Assembly: GCA_946965045.2 (NCBI GenBank)
Contig: OX337234.1
Location: 744,001 to 808,000 of the forward strand
Reading direction: 5' to 3'
From: Epithemia pelagica
Taxonomy: Eukaryota; Bacillariophyta; Bacillariophyceae; Surirellales; Surirellaceae
Length of the DNA: 64,000 bases
In this document: one piece after another, positions 10,574 to 18,624 of the stretch
How positions within the stretch are numbered: position 1 is the first letter of the stretch
Layout of the letters: every line of letters begins with the position of its first letter
Translations under genes and position numbers: made by a program
The notes under the pieces: model-generated
What the model saw: the letters and a program-made list of their open reading frames with translations, nothing else
Databases searched by the model: none
What the model was told of the DNA's origin: nothing

Positions 10574-10845
10574 TGTGTAATACTTTCGGTCCTGATCGGA
10601 AAATGAAAAGCAAGAACTCAGATCGTGGACAAAGTTCTACTTGTCATGTTGCGATTTTGGGAATGTGAGGCGTTTCGCAGTTTCGTTTTCGATCGTGGAG
10701 GAAGACATTGCGCCGGGATTAGAAATCTCGAAATCGAGCGACGTGCAGACGCGTTTGCGCTCCTATAACTCCTAATACTTGTGTTGTCTGTTGTGCGCCC
10801 CACACAAAACGATCGATTCTTTTCGCTCGACTTCCTAGGTAGGTC
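10574..10845 (-). promoter_or_regulatory. Conserved upstream block of peptidase copy A
   Basis: About 270 bp directly upstream of the start codon is clearly alignable with the same region of copy B and, less closely, of the array copies, for example the stretch GAGGCGTTTCGCAGTTT and a later GATCGATT. Similarity ends near 10845, giving the likely edge of the duplication. It should hold the promoter and 5' UTR; no individual element is assigned. Confidence 0.45.
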
Positions 10846-11098
10846 GTAGGAGGTCACCAGCAACAACAAAGTTTGATTGTCGTGTTGTTATCGTGGTGGA
10901 GGAAATGAAATATGCCGGCCGACTAGATCACAACCAGAGACCAGCAACTTCCGGTAATGGACTCAAAACGTGGGTAATCTTTCTACTACTCAGAGTATCG
11001 TCACGATATAACTTCTTCATTATCATACAGTAGTACCTCTGATATGATCATACTAGGTAGATACTTCTTTCGATATGAGGCAAACATCCTGAGTCACG

Positions 11099-11162
11099 GA
11101 TGTCGGAGGATTTGGGAGATGTCGGATGATGTCGGATGATGTCGGAGGATGTCGGGGATGTT
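11099..11162 (+). repeat. Minisatellite based on GATGTCGG
   Basis: Four to six imperfect copies of a 10-12 bp unit (GATGTCGGAT or GATGTCGGAG). Confidence 0.85.
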
Positions 11163-11310
11163 TGTTTATCGCCAAAAGAATCTTTACTCTCCAGCAGTTG
11201 GAATCCGTCAAGAGAAATCACACGGTCACATGTCAATTAATGACAGCAGGCCCATCTACTGAAAGATCACCGCTGGATTTTGAAACAAACCATGTTTCCG
11301 CGCGAGCCCG

Positions 11311-11374
11311 AAACGACATCAAACGACATCAAACAACATCAAACGACATACCAAACGACATACCAAACGACATT
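11311..11374 (+). repeat. Minisatellite based on AAACGACATC
   Basis: Four 10 bp units AAACGACATC (one AAACAACATC), then two 12 bp units CCAAACGACATA. The core CGACATC is the reverse complement of the core of the array at 11099-11162. Confidence 0.85.
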
Positions 11375-11490
11375 CCCGTTTGTTCCATACTGGAGAATGG
11401 AAAACCATATTCTATGGAATCATAATACGTGCTGTGTAATAATATCGATCCTAGTTTTTGGTTTCGTCCGTTGGGTATTGGTACAGATTA

Positions 11491-11525
11491 GGCCGTTCCT
11501 CGAGCACGACAAAACCAATTTGAAA
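11491..11525 (+). repeat. Harbinger left terminal inverted repeat
   Basis: 35 bp, two mismatches to the right end (14669-14703). A related internal copy, CCTCGAGCACAACCAAAAC, lies near 11570-11588 and may be a subterminal transposase site. Confidence 0.9.
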
Positions 11526-11778
11526 TCCTGACGTCACGGGGAATTTTCAAATTTGGCCCGTTTTGCCATCCTCGAGCACAACCAAAACAATAACGGCACT
11601 TCGCTCCATTTTGAATCCAATCCCTCCAAGACTCCGGTCATTCAACCGTAACACTTCTAAGACGAGAATACTATTTTTTTCAAAATACGACCAAGCACGC
11701 CGTTCCCAAGTTCTCCACTTTTTTGACATGAACCAATTTTCGTCTAACCAAAGGTTCCTTCTCATAATACGGACAACA

Positions 11779-12573
11779 ATGGTTCCTTCGGCATTATCAA
11801 CTCCCAAGGCCTACCTCGTAAAGGAGGTCCAAGGTGTGATTGCATGGGTTATTCTCAATCACCTAAACACTCAAAATTCCATGACAAAGAATGACCTGCA
11901 AGAGCAGATGTTCATTCTGTATCATGGTATCACCAAAGACCCGAAGAAGATTGCTTTTTGTCGCCAGTGTGTTCATGGAGTGAGTGTGTTTGAGCACTTA
12001 TTCGTCCAACAGCCAGCAGACAACATTCAACGCTTGACAGGTAGTCCTACCTCACCTGTGCGTCTTCGGATCAACCCACGGCTCATTCCTGGTTTGGCTT
12101 CCCCGTTGTATATCGGAACTGGTCCAACGGCCGATATTCGATACGAGCACCTTGAAGTTGCTAGCCTTTCTCAGGCAAACAGTGACCGAAGGTCTCTTAT
12201 TTCAGGCAGGACATTGTTGCGTATGGCGATGAATGTTTCCAGGAACCTCAAGAACGTCCAGCCTATTGTCATGGGAATTCTTGGCCCAAACGGAGAGATG
12301 CCATCAGGAAAGAATGATGACGACTTTTTTACCGAATTGGCTAAGGCTGTTGTGGACATGAAAGCCAATGGTTTACTTGTGGATGTTGAAAAAGAGGAAG
12401 AAACAACCACAACCACGGCTGTGTCAACTGCCGAAACTCTAACTCAAGGTGTCCAGGCGGTTGCGAAAAAAAAAGATGCGGACTTGAAGACAAAATGGAG
12501 CTACAAGGCCATTCCTGCAGCAGGGTGGTTCACAGTTTGTCTATTCGTCAAAAATGGTATTCGAAGCTTGTGA
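11779..12573 (+). CDS. Harbinger companion ORF, unknown protein
   Basis: ATG at 11779 has an ACAATGG context; an earlier in-frame ATG lies at 11728. 264 residues from 11779. PIF/Harbinger elements usually carry a second protein, commonly Myb/SANT-like, that helps the transposase bind DNA and enter the nucleus. I do not see the spaced tryptophans of a Myb/SANT domain here; a helical N-terminal part is followed by a basic, Thr-rich tail. The tail crosses a run of nine A (near 12465-12473); in the alternative frame the protein would continue to a stop at 12714-12716 through a Ser/Thr-rich end. A slip in the A run, or an error in it, could therefore change the C-terminus. Convergent with the transposase, 95-240 bp apart. 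Confidence 0.6.
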   Translation: MVPSALSTPKAYLVKEVQGVIAWVILNHLNTQNSMTKNDLQEQMFILYHGITKDPKKIAFCRQCVHGVSVFEHLFVQQPADNIQRLTGSPTSPVRLRINPRLIPGLASPLYIGTGPTADIRYEHLEVASLSQANSDRRSLISGRTLLRMAMNVSRNLKNVQPIVMGILGPNGEMPSGKNDDDFFTELAKAVVDMKANGLLVDVEKEEETTTTTAVSTAETLTQGVQAVAKKKDADLKTKWSYKAIPAAGWFTVCLFVKNGIRSL

Positions 12574-12810
12574 CTACCAACGGCACTCCTAGTATCCCAC
12601 CTTCCATTATCAAATCAAGTACAGAGTCGGTCACCTCCGATATCACTCCTCGCCGTATCAATGGTACTAAATCTGATGAATCCAACGAGAGCCAGGCACT
12701 CCAGCAAGAGACTTAAGGCCAATGCACTACATCATCTTCAAGAAGTACAACATATCAAACCAACAACAGCAACTAGAATTGTAAGAAATTATTTTAGTTT
12801 GTAATTAACA

Positions 12811-14475
12811 TCAATCTTTGATCGTTGACCATTGAACCATATTCGCTTCATAGAGAATTTCAAAGTGTTGTACCAGTTTTGACCTGAATAAACGGAGTGG
12901 TAGAAGACGTATTCGAATGTCTCCATTATTGTCTTTCGCATTCTCTATATATTCTTCATCCGACAATGCAGGCAGTGGAATTGTGTTTGTCTCTTCGTCG
13001 TTTTCCTCATTGTCCTCACCGTCTTGTTTGTCTTCAGGTGATGTTATGCGGTCATTTCCCACTCCCATTCCAGATGAATCATAGGATCCTACGTCATTTG
13101 GATTTTTTAGACGCCTTTGTATTCTATCATTTGCATTTTGCAGACGTCGTTGTATTGGTAAAGGAATGGCATTTTCAATGTCTTCAGAATCGAAGTGGCC
13201 AGAATCAGACAACCAGTCATCACCGTCATCAAAGCCATCATAATCCAAAAGAAGATTATGGAGTGCACAGCATGTTTTCCAAACATTGTCCACAGCTTCG
13301 ATGCCATGAAGACGTACACCTGCCTTCAACAAGCGAAATCTGCCTTTCATTATCCCAAAGGTGCATTCTACATCCTTTCGTAGTGATTCCAACCATTGAC
13401 TAAAGCGAATCTCCGAAAGGGAATCTGATGTCTTAATTGGAGGGACAGTGCACGACCAGTCCAAGTATCCATTATCAACCAGAAGCCAGGCTCCACGATA
13501 CTGGACCTCGTGCACTGTTCCATCGGTCTTCTTTTCTTTGAGATGAAACTTGTGGTTGTCTAATTCTTCGCTCCTGCCATACTTCAACATGGTTGCCATC
13601 TCGTCGTACTTTACGATAGTTTTATCGTTCCAACGGGCCGGGTGGCCATGTGTGGTTGATAAAATACGTCTTCTATGATTACTTACAATATTGTAAGTTC
13701 TTGCCGTTCCATGCAACTTGTGGCCATTGTGTTCCTGCTTCAAGTCGTGGAAAATTTTTTCCGCTAACACGTGGGTGGCATCCATGGAGCCGACGCACCC
13801 ACACATTCCAGCAACTTCATAGTCGTTGCATCTGGCTTCATCTGAAGTACCAGGGATGGAGACATACATCTTGAACAAAATTGAACCACCCCATTTAATG
13901 AAGGAATGGAAAAATTTCGGGTGTACCTCTTCGTCAACTCCAGTAGATTCTTCGAGATCGTCGAACGTCCAACCCCTACCAAGGTAACGTAGTGCTCCGA
14001 GTAAAAATAGTTCTATGGGCGCCGAATTGAAATGGGCCGCTTCTTGATGTGGCGTCCCACCAGTCCAACGTCCAAAATATTCTGCATATTGGGGTTCCTT
14101 CAACATGGAGACAAGTTGAAAAAAAGAAGCATAGGGAACACGGAAGCGCAATCTAAATTTCCGAAGCCACTTGTTGTTGTCTGGTTGTGGATTCTGGATG
14201 TAGGCTTGGTACCACGGAGATAGGGTAGGTGTCATCTGCACGACATTGCCATTTTCATCACGTACAAACATGGTAGCTTTCTTGGAACGCGATGGCCTTG
14301 ATCTAGCATTGCTGCAGGTCTGTGAGTTGGTTGAAGGAGGGTCAGGATCGTCATCAGCACATGCTAGAACTGCAGTAGCAGCTGCCAAATAGGATAAGAA
14401 GTCTTCTAATCTTCTCCTTTTTTCTTGCCTTTCTTTGGCGGAAGCGTCCGAGTCGTCACTGTCACTGTCGTCCAT
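12811..14475 (-). CDS. PIF/Harbinger DDE transposase
   Basis: 554 residues, single exon, ATG at 14473-14475. The N-terminus is acidic then basic and probably disordered. The catalytic triad of the DDE_Tnp_4 family is visible: Asp232 in GSMDATH, Asp334 in LLVDNGYLDW and Glu370 in KDVECTFGIMKGRFR. The region around 100-220 fits the helical part that precedes the catalytic core. Near the C-terminus is a short internal duplication (RRLQNANDRI / RRLKNPND) and an acidic stretch. Acts in the nucleus by cutting at the terminal inverted repeats with TTA target choice. The frame is intact. Confidence 0.9.
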   Translation of the reverse strand: MDDSDSDDSDASAKERQEKRRRLEDFLSYLAAATAVLACADDDPDPPSTNSQTCSNARSRPSRSKKATMFVRDENGNVVQMTPTLSPWYQAYIQNPQPDNNKWLRKFRLRFRVPYASFFQLVSMLKEPQYAEYFGRWTGGTPHQEAAHFNSAPIELFLLGALRYLGRGWTFDDLEESTGVDEEVHPKFFHSFIKWGGSILFKMYVSIPGTSDEARCNDYEVAGMCGCVGSMDATHVLAEKIFHDLKQEHNGHKLHGTARTYNIVSNHRRRILSTTHGHPARWNDKTIVKYDEMATMLKYGRSEELDNHKFHLKEKKTDGTVHEVQYRGAWLLVDNGYLDWSCTVPPIKTSDSLSEIRFSQWLESLRKDVECTFGIMKGRFRLLKAGVRLHGIEAVDNVWKTCCALHNLLLDYDGFDDGDDWLSDSGHFDSEDIENAIPLPIQRRLQNANDRIQRRLKNPNDVGSYDSSGMGVGNDRITSPEDKQDGEDNEENDEETNTIPLPALSDEEYIENAKDNNGDIRIRLLPLRLFRSKLVQHFEILYEANMVQWSTIKD

Positions 14476-14557
14476 GGTATTGAGTAACTGACGAAGCTAT
14501 CGGAACGAAAAGGACGAACTAAATGAGACAATAACACAATCCCTAATGTTATTTCAG

Positions 14558-14619
14558 GATTTGTCGGCCGACAAAAACTGAGCTCTGGATTTGTCGAACT
14601 GGAGGGTCGACAAAAACTG
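14558..14619 (+). repeat. Harbinger subterminal repeats
   Basis: Two copies of a motif beginning GGATTTGTCG and ending CGACAAAAACTG, at 14558-14580 and about 14587-14619. The first contains the perfect 14 bp palindrome TTGTCGGCCGACAA at 14561-14574. Placement just inside the right end, upstream of the transposase, suits binding by the transposase or its partner; that role is inference. Confidence 0.6.
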
Positions 14620-14668
14620 TGAGGTGAAATATGACGTCAAGATGATGTAAATTGATGACGTGTCACGT

Positions 14669-14703
14669 TTTCAGATTGGTTTTGTCGTGCTCGAGGAACA
14701 GCC
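14669..14703 (-). repeat. Harbinger right terminal inverted repeat
   Basis: Reverse complement of the left end over 35 bp with two mismatches; followed directly by TTA. Confidence 0.9.
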
Positions 14704-14967
14704 TTATGCGACTCACGTGTATTTACCGGAAGTTTCAGAGATATGCACAATTACACCCTCGTAGCCTCCCCCGCTAGGGCGTGGAAGAGGATGGTTCGTG
14801 GTGATGCCGAGGAGTATTCCCCAGGGTGAGGGGTGAGTCCAGGTCGCTGTTGGGTAAGGATGTCTGGAAACGCGGCCGCCCATTCACTCTGTCAACCAAC
14901 TCCTCATTTTTTTTCCAACCACCCGGCCATCGTCTCTTCATACATTGAAACATTCTCTTGATCTGTG

Positions 14968-16797
14968 ATGATCCAATCTACGGCAGAACGACCCCCGAAG
15001 AGAATCAGACTTGGTATTTTCACCCCTTTTGTTGCGACTGGCGCCGTTTCCGCAAGCAGATCGTCTGCAGTTGCGGAAACGGAATACTTGGCCAAATTGA
15101 CGCTGCAAGAAGTCGAAACAGACGAGATATTTTTCCCAGGGGAAGGCAGAGGTCATCCAGATCAAATTGCTATCGGTAAAAATGTCGAGAATGCCTTACA
15201 AAGGTCATGGTACAAAGAGGAGGCGCTGCGCAATGCTGTTTATACAGACCTCATCCTAAACCACGGAATTTCGTTTCCCGAATCCTCATATCACTGGGCG
15301 GGAGAGAGGAAGCTACGCTCTTTAACGAAAGCGGATCAGCGGTACAAAGAATGTGATCTAGCGCATATCTTGCTCGAGTTTCACCAACAACTCACAGGGG
15401 CCGACGCGTCACTGCCGATCACTAGACTACTGCACGGACTCAACGTTACGACTTCATCTCTCCCGGATATGACTATTCTGAAAGAGAATTGTCTCTGCTT
15501 TGGAGAATTCAAAAATAGTAACAAGTACACGAATGAGAGCGCCGCGAAGCAGTGCACACTCTATCTCTTTGCTTTGATCTATTTTTTCCGAGTTCGGCTG
15601 GGATTAGATGTCAAGGCAGTCTTTGGGTTTTGGGTTTGTGGGCCTGGTTGTTTCACAAGAACCAAGGAGTATTCCGTTGGCTTCATCCGATTGTCCGCGC
15701 CGGAGCACTTGGGAGATTCTCTTGTTCCGCAGGTTTACTCAAGCTCTCACTGCGTCAAAAGCGTGGCTGGCATTCAACAGCTTGTCAGTTTCCTAAAATT
15801 TGGCAACGCTATTGAGGCAACTCGACTAAAAGCTGTTCACGCAGACTGCCGTATCCCTGCTCTCCTTTCACTTCCCAGAAAGCTATGGGAATCCCCATTG
15901 CTCGTATCAAATGGAACAGCATCCATGGTGTTCAGAGGTTTTGGAGCAGACATGCTCAGCCTACTATTACAGATCAAACGGTCGATTCCATTGTTCAAGT
16001 TCTACGTTTCATCGGTAAAGGAATTCGTGAACAGCAAAGCTGATGGGTCCATTTTCTTCCTCAAGATACGTTTGAAGGATACGACTTTGCGCGAAAATCC
16101 GGCGTCAACAGTAATGGTGCTTTTGAACGAGAAGGCGGACTTTTTTCGAGAAATGTTTCCAATTGATCCGACTGGTGATGGGAATTGTGGAATAATTTTG
16201 ATGAACAATTGCGGTGATCGCCTCGGTGATTCGGCAGCTCTTCGAAACTTGGGTTTTCGTGCTTTCTGCACCCGCTTCGCAGTTCTTTGGCAGAAGACCA
16301 TTGCGATATCGGATGCCGTGCTGCACGGAGATTCTCTGCCTCATAACATTGTCTACAATGCAGGCAGTGGAATATTGGTTCTCATTGATTACGATGAAGG
16401 AATTGTTGGTAGTAGCGCTCACAAAAGAATCGTGGAGGAAGACGAAGAGACGCTATTTCCATACTTGCGCTACCCCAATTTTCTACGGGCATGGAGAAAC
16501 AGACAACTTTATACTAAAGTCCAATTGGTCGCATCATTTTTGCTGCTGCAAACCCAGATGTTTCCAGTAGCCGATGCCGTTGGCAGCATCGAGGGCACAT
16601 CCGCCGGAATACCTGGAGTTGCCGAACCGTACATAACTCAAATTGTAAACCTGCACGAGGCGGCCAAAACAGCAAACTCGTTCCTCAAGTGTACTAATGA
16701 CGATGACCCAATGAACGCACGTGGTGTCAAGGTTGCCGAGAGCGTGTACCTACTAGTGGAGCTTTTTCAGGCAACAATGGCCTTGTTTGACGACTGA
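14968..16797 (+). CDS. PD-(D/E)xK-like plus kinase-like protein, Crinkler-type layout
   Basis: 609 residues from the ATG at 14968. Residues 150-230 have a D-x(12)-E-x-K pattern (Asp167, Glu180, Lys182, in GEFKNS) typical of restriction-endonuclease-like folds. Residues about 310-500 resemble a protein kinase: HGDSLPHN with His453, Asp455 and Asn460 (catalytic loop), and an IDYDEG motif with Asp474 in the DFG position. An obvious glycine-rich loop and VAIK lysine are not seen. The pairing of a nuclease-like with a kinase-like domain is known from Crinkler (CRN)-type proteins of many eukaryotes, including non-pathogens; a basic RR/KRIR stretch near the N-terminus could direct it to the nucleus. 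Function here is unknown; an orphan kinase is the alternative. It lies 262 bp right of the Harbinger target site. Confidence 0.6.
   Translation: MIQSTAERPPKRIRLGIFTPFVATGAVSASRSSAVAETEYLAKLTLQEVETDEIFFPGEGRGHPDQIAIGKNVENALQRSWYKEEALRNAVYTDLILNHGISFPESSYHWAGERKLRSLTKADQRYKECDLAHILLEFHQQLTGADASLPITRLLHGLNVTTSSLPDMTILKENCLCFGEFKNSNKYTNESAAKQCTLYLFALIYFFRVRLGLDVKAVFGFWVCGPGCFTRTKEYSVGFIRLSAPEHLGDSLVPQVYSSSHCVKSVAGIQQLVSFLKFGNAIEATRLKAVHADCRIPALLSLPRKLWESPLLVSNGTASMVFRGFGADMLSLLLQIKRSIPLFKFYVSSVKEFVNSKADGSIFFLKIRLKDTTLRENPASTVMVLLNEKADFFREMFPIDPTGDGNCGIILMNNCGDRLGDSAALRNLGFRAFCTRFAVLWQKTIAISDAVLHGDSLPHNIVYNAGSGILVLIDYDEGIVGSSAHKRIVEEDEETLFPYLRYPNFLRAWRNRQLYTKVQLVASFLLLQTQMFPVADAVGSIEGTSAGIPGVAEPYITQIVNLHEAAKTANSFLKCTNDDDPMNARGVKVAESVYLLVELFQATMALFDD
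15044..15082. repeat. Inverted repeat inside coding sequence
   Basis: Perfect 12 bp arms CCGTTTCCGCAA (15044-15055) and TTGCGGAAACGG (15071-15082); the inner bases GCAGA and TCTGC can pair too, giving a hairpin of about 17 bp with a small bulge. It lies in codons about 26-39 of the 14968 gene. Confidence 0.9.
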
Positions 16798-17654
16798 CCT
16801 GTGGACCTCCACGACGTAGATCAATCCTCAATAGTTCATGAGCTAGACGTGCAACTTTTGCCTTTTGATGAACGAAAACAGTTCAGGCAACTGTAACATC
16901 GGCTATGCAAATCCAATCTCGCCAATCGAATCGATGACAGGTGCACCAATACTCAACCCAATTCCTGTCTGCATCCGAGTGTCTTGAACACCATCATTCC
17001 AGGAACCCACCGAGTCACAGGTTGTCGTTTTGAATGCTAGCGCATTGTGGTCCACAATGTGACACTAAAACCCCAATACCCAGAGCCCGCTTCCATATCG
17101 ATTAGGTAACAGGATTGTTGTTGGTTGAGTGGTCAGGACTGGATGCGGTCGGATGGACGACACTGGCTGCCAGTTCCCCCTCTTTAATGGAATGCCTTGT
17201 CGTCGTCGTTGTTGTTGTTGCTATGGATGATGATGTGGTGGTTCGAAACAGCCAGGTACCACCCTCACCACCCGCCATGGTGGCCATCCAACATCCAACC
17301 CATTGCACAGGGAAATGCCCCACAAGACGTGGAGTGGCAAGGATTTACCAGCCAGACCCACCGACAAAGCCGCGACGAAATTATCTGTCGAGGAGGCCGA
17401 TGCCAACAGCAAGGCATGGAAGTGATGATGATACATGATACGGATCCAACAGCATCCCTCGTCCGATGTCAGGAGCGGAAGGAGTAAGGTACTCTCTAGA
17501 TAGACTCTAGGTAGTAAACAGAGACCCTTAGACTACTCCCAAGCAGGAGGGAGTCGCACATGAGTCGAACTCTCGATGCTCTCATTTTTGGGTCATTTCG
17601 CACATCGTGGCTTCCTTCGTTCCGTCCTCGTCGTCCTCCTCTTATTATTGGACC
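16798..17654. other. Intergenic stretch, no gene seen
   Basis: Contains a short GTC/GTT triplet run near 17200-17221 and several short reading frames of biased composition, none with a recognisable domain. Probably 3' flank of the 14968 gene and upstream region of the glycosyltransferase fragment. Confidence 0.6.
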
Positions 17655-18624
17655 ATGACATGGGGACGGTTTCCTCCTCGTCGAGGCCGAAAGTCCTTGA
17701 ACAGCAATGCTACATCTTCTTCTTCTTCTTCTTCTTCTTCTTGTTGGAGTACTATTACTACGAGACGACTGTCATCGACTCAAGTGTTGTTGGTCCTGGT
17801 GTTGATTCCAGCCCTTCTCTTGACGGTTGTTTCGGTGCACCTCCTGGAGGATCCCCCGAATGTCAATCCTCCAATCCAACCAACCACCCCATCACCACAC
17901 TCCTCGTCGTCGTCGTCGTCGTGTGTCTCCGAGCCTGTGGTGATTTCCAATCATACCCAACGCTTGACGCAACGTCCCTGTCAACCCATTACGGTGGCCT
18001 ATGCCATTTCTCTCATCAAGGTACGTATAAGGTTGGAACGGGACCTATGGTTTGGTCCATGCGGCCGTGTGTGGCACTCTCTCATGGGACAAACTCTCCT
18101 CTCCCCCTCTCCTGTTGCTCCACATGCATTTGTGGTTGGTTGGTTTGTGATGGGCCTCGTTTGGTTCATACACTTGCGCGCGTTTGGTTGGAACAATGGC
18201 TTTGGTTGTGTTCCTTTTGTTGGTTGAATGGTTGGTTGAAATGGTTGTGGATTCTATGATTATTCTATAGTGCGGCGACTTTCAATCGACTCCGGAAGGC
18301 TTGGTGGATGCGGCCTTGGTGATGCGACATTCGATTCATCAGACCAGTTCCCGGGTGGGAGCTTCCCTGTACGATTATAACATGTATGCCTTGATTCATC
18401 CCGATGCCGTGCCGTGCAGTTCTGTCTTGAAAGATGCCGGCTTTGAGCTCATTGTCAAGCCCCGACCCGTGGAAGTATCCGAAATTCGGGGAAGTGACTT
18501 AAGGCGGACCATTCACAAGGAATGGTGTTGTGGACACGATGAATTCATCAAACTCTATGCTCTCGTAATTCCTAAAGATCACAATTTTTATACCGTGCTA
18601 TTTTACATGGGTATGGCACTCTGA
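17655..18624 (+). pseudogene. Glycosyltransferase, 5' part only, truncated
   Basis: Exon 1 runs from the ATG at 17655 to 18020: Ser-rich cytoplasmic start (with a CTT microsatellite at 17715-17743), a hydrophobic signal anchor (QVLLVLVLIPALLLTVVSV), then a Ser/Pro stem. An intron of 250 bp follows (18021-18270, GTACGT...TATAG, phase 0). Exon 2 from 18271 reads CGDFQSTPEGLVDAALVMRH and on to CCGHDEFIKLYAL, which I recognise as the start of a GT-A type nucleotide-sugar transferase domain of a kind common in diatoms. The DxD motif and the rest of the domain are absent: after about 18560 the reading frame continues into unrelated residues and stops at 18624. The Gypsy fragment begins directly after. 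It would have been a type II Golgi membrane protein. Confidence 0.55.
18021..18270 (+). other. Spliceosomal intron in glycosyltransferase fragment
   Basis: Donor AAG|GTACGT and acceptor TTCTATAG|TGC join two reading frames at a codon boundary to give a continuous conserved-looking protein (SLIK then CGDF). Confidence 0.65.

Larger units (their letters stand above)
11491..14703 (+). mobile_element. PIF/Harbinger DNA transposon, complete
   Basis: 3,213 bp. Both ends begin with GGC(C/T)GTTCCTCGAGCACG and the element is flanked by TTA at 11488-11490 and 14704-14706, the TWA target duplication of PIF/Harbinger. It holds two convergent genes: a companion ORF on the plus strand and a DDE transposase on the minus strand. 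Both ends and the transposase reading frame are intact, so it may be recent or still active. Confidence 0.9.

Noticed and set aside
11099-11374. CRISPR-like array
   Set aside because: Repeats are 10-12 bp and contiguous without unique spacers, in eukaryotic DNA with no cas genes.
17197-17487. Short plus-strand frames near 17.2-17.5 kb
   Set aside because: They follow triplet-rich DNA and have no recognisable protein features.
17530-17600. tRNA-like sequence near GAGTCGAACTC
   Set aside because: No acceptor stem, D-arm or anticodon arm could be paired around the T-loop-like string.
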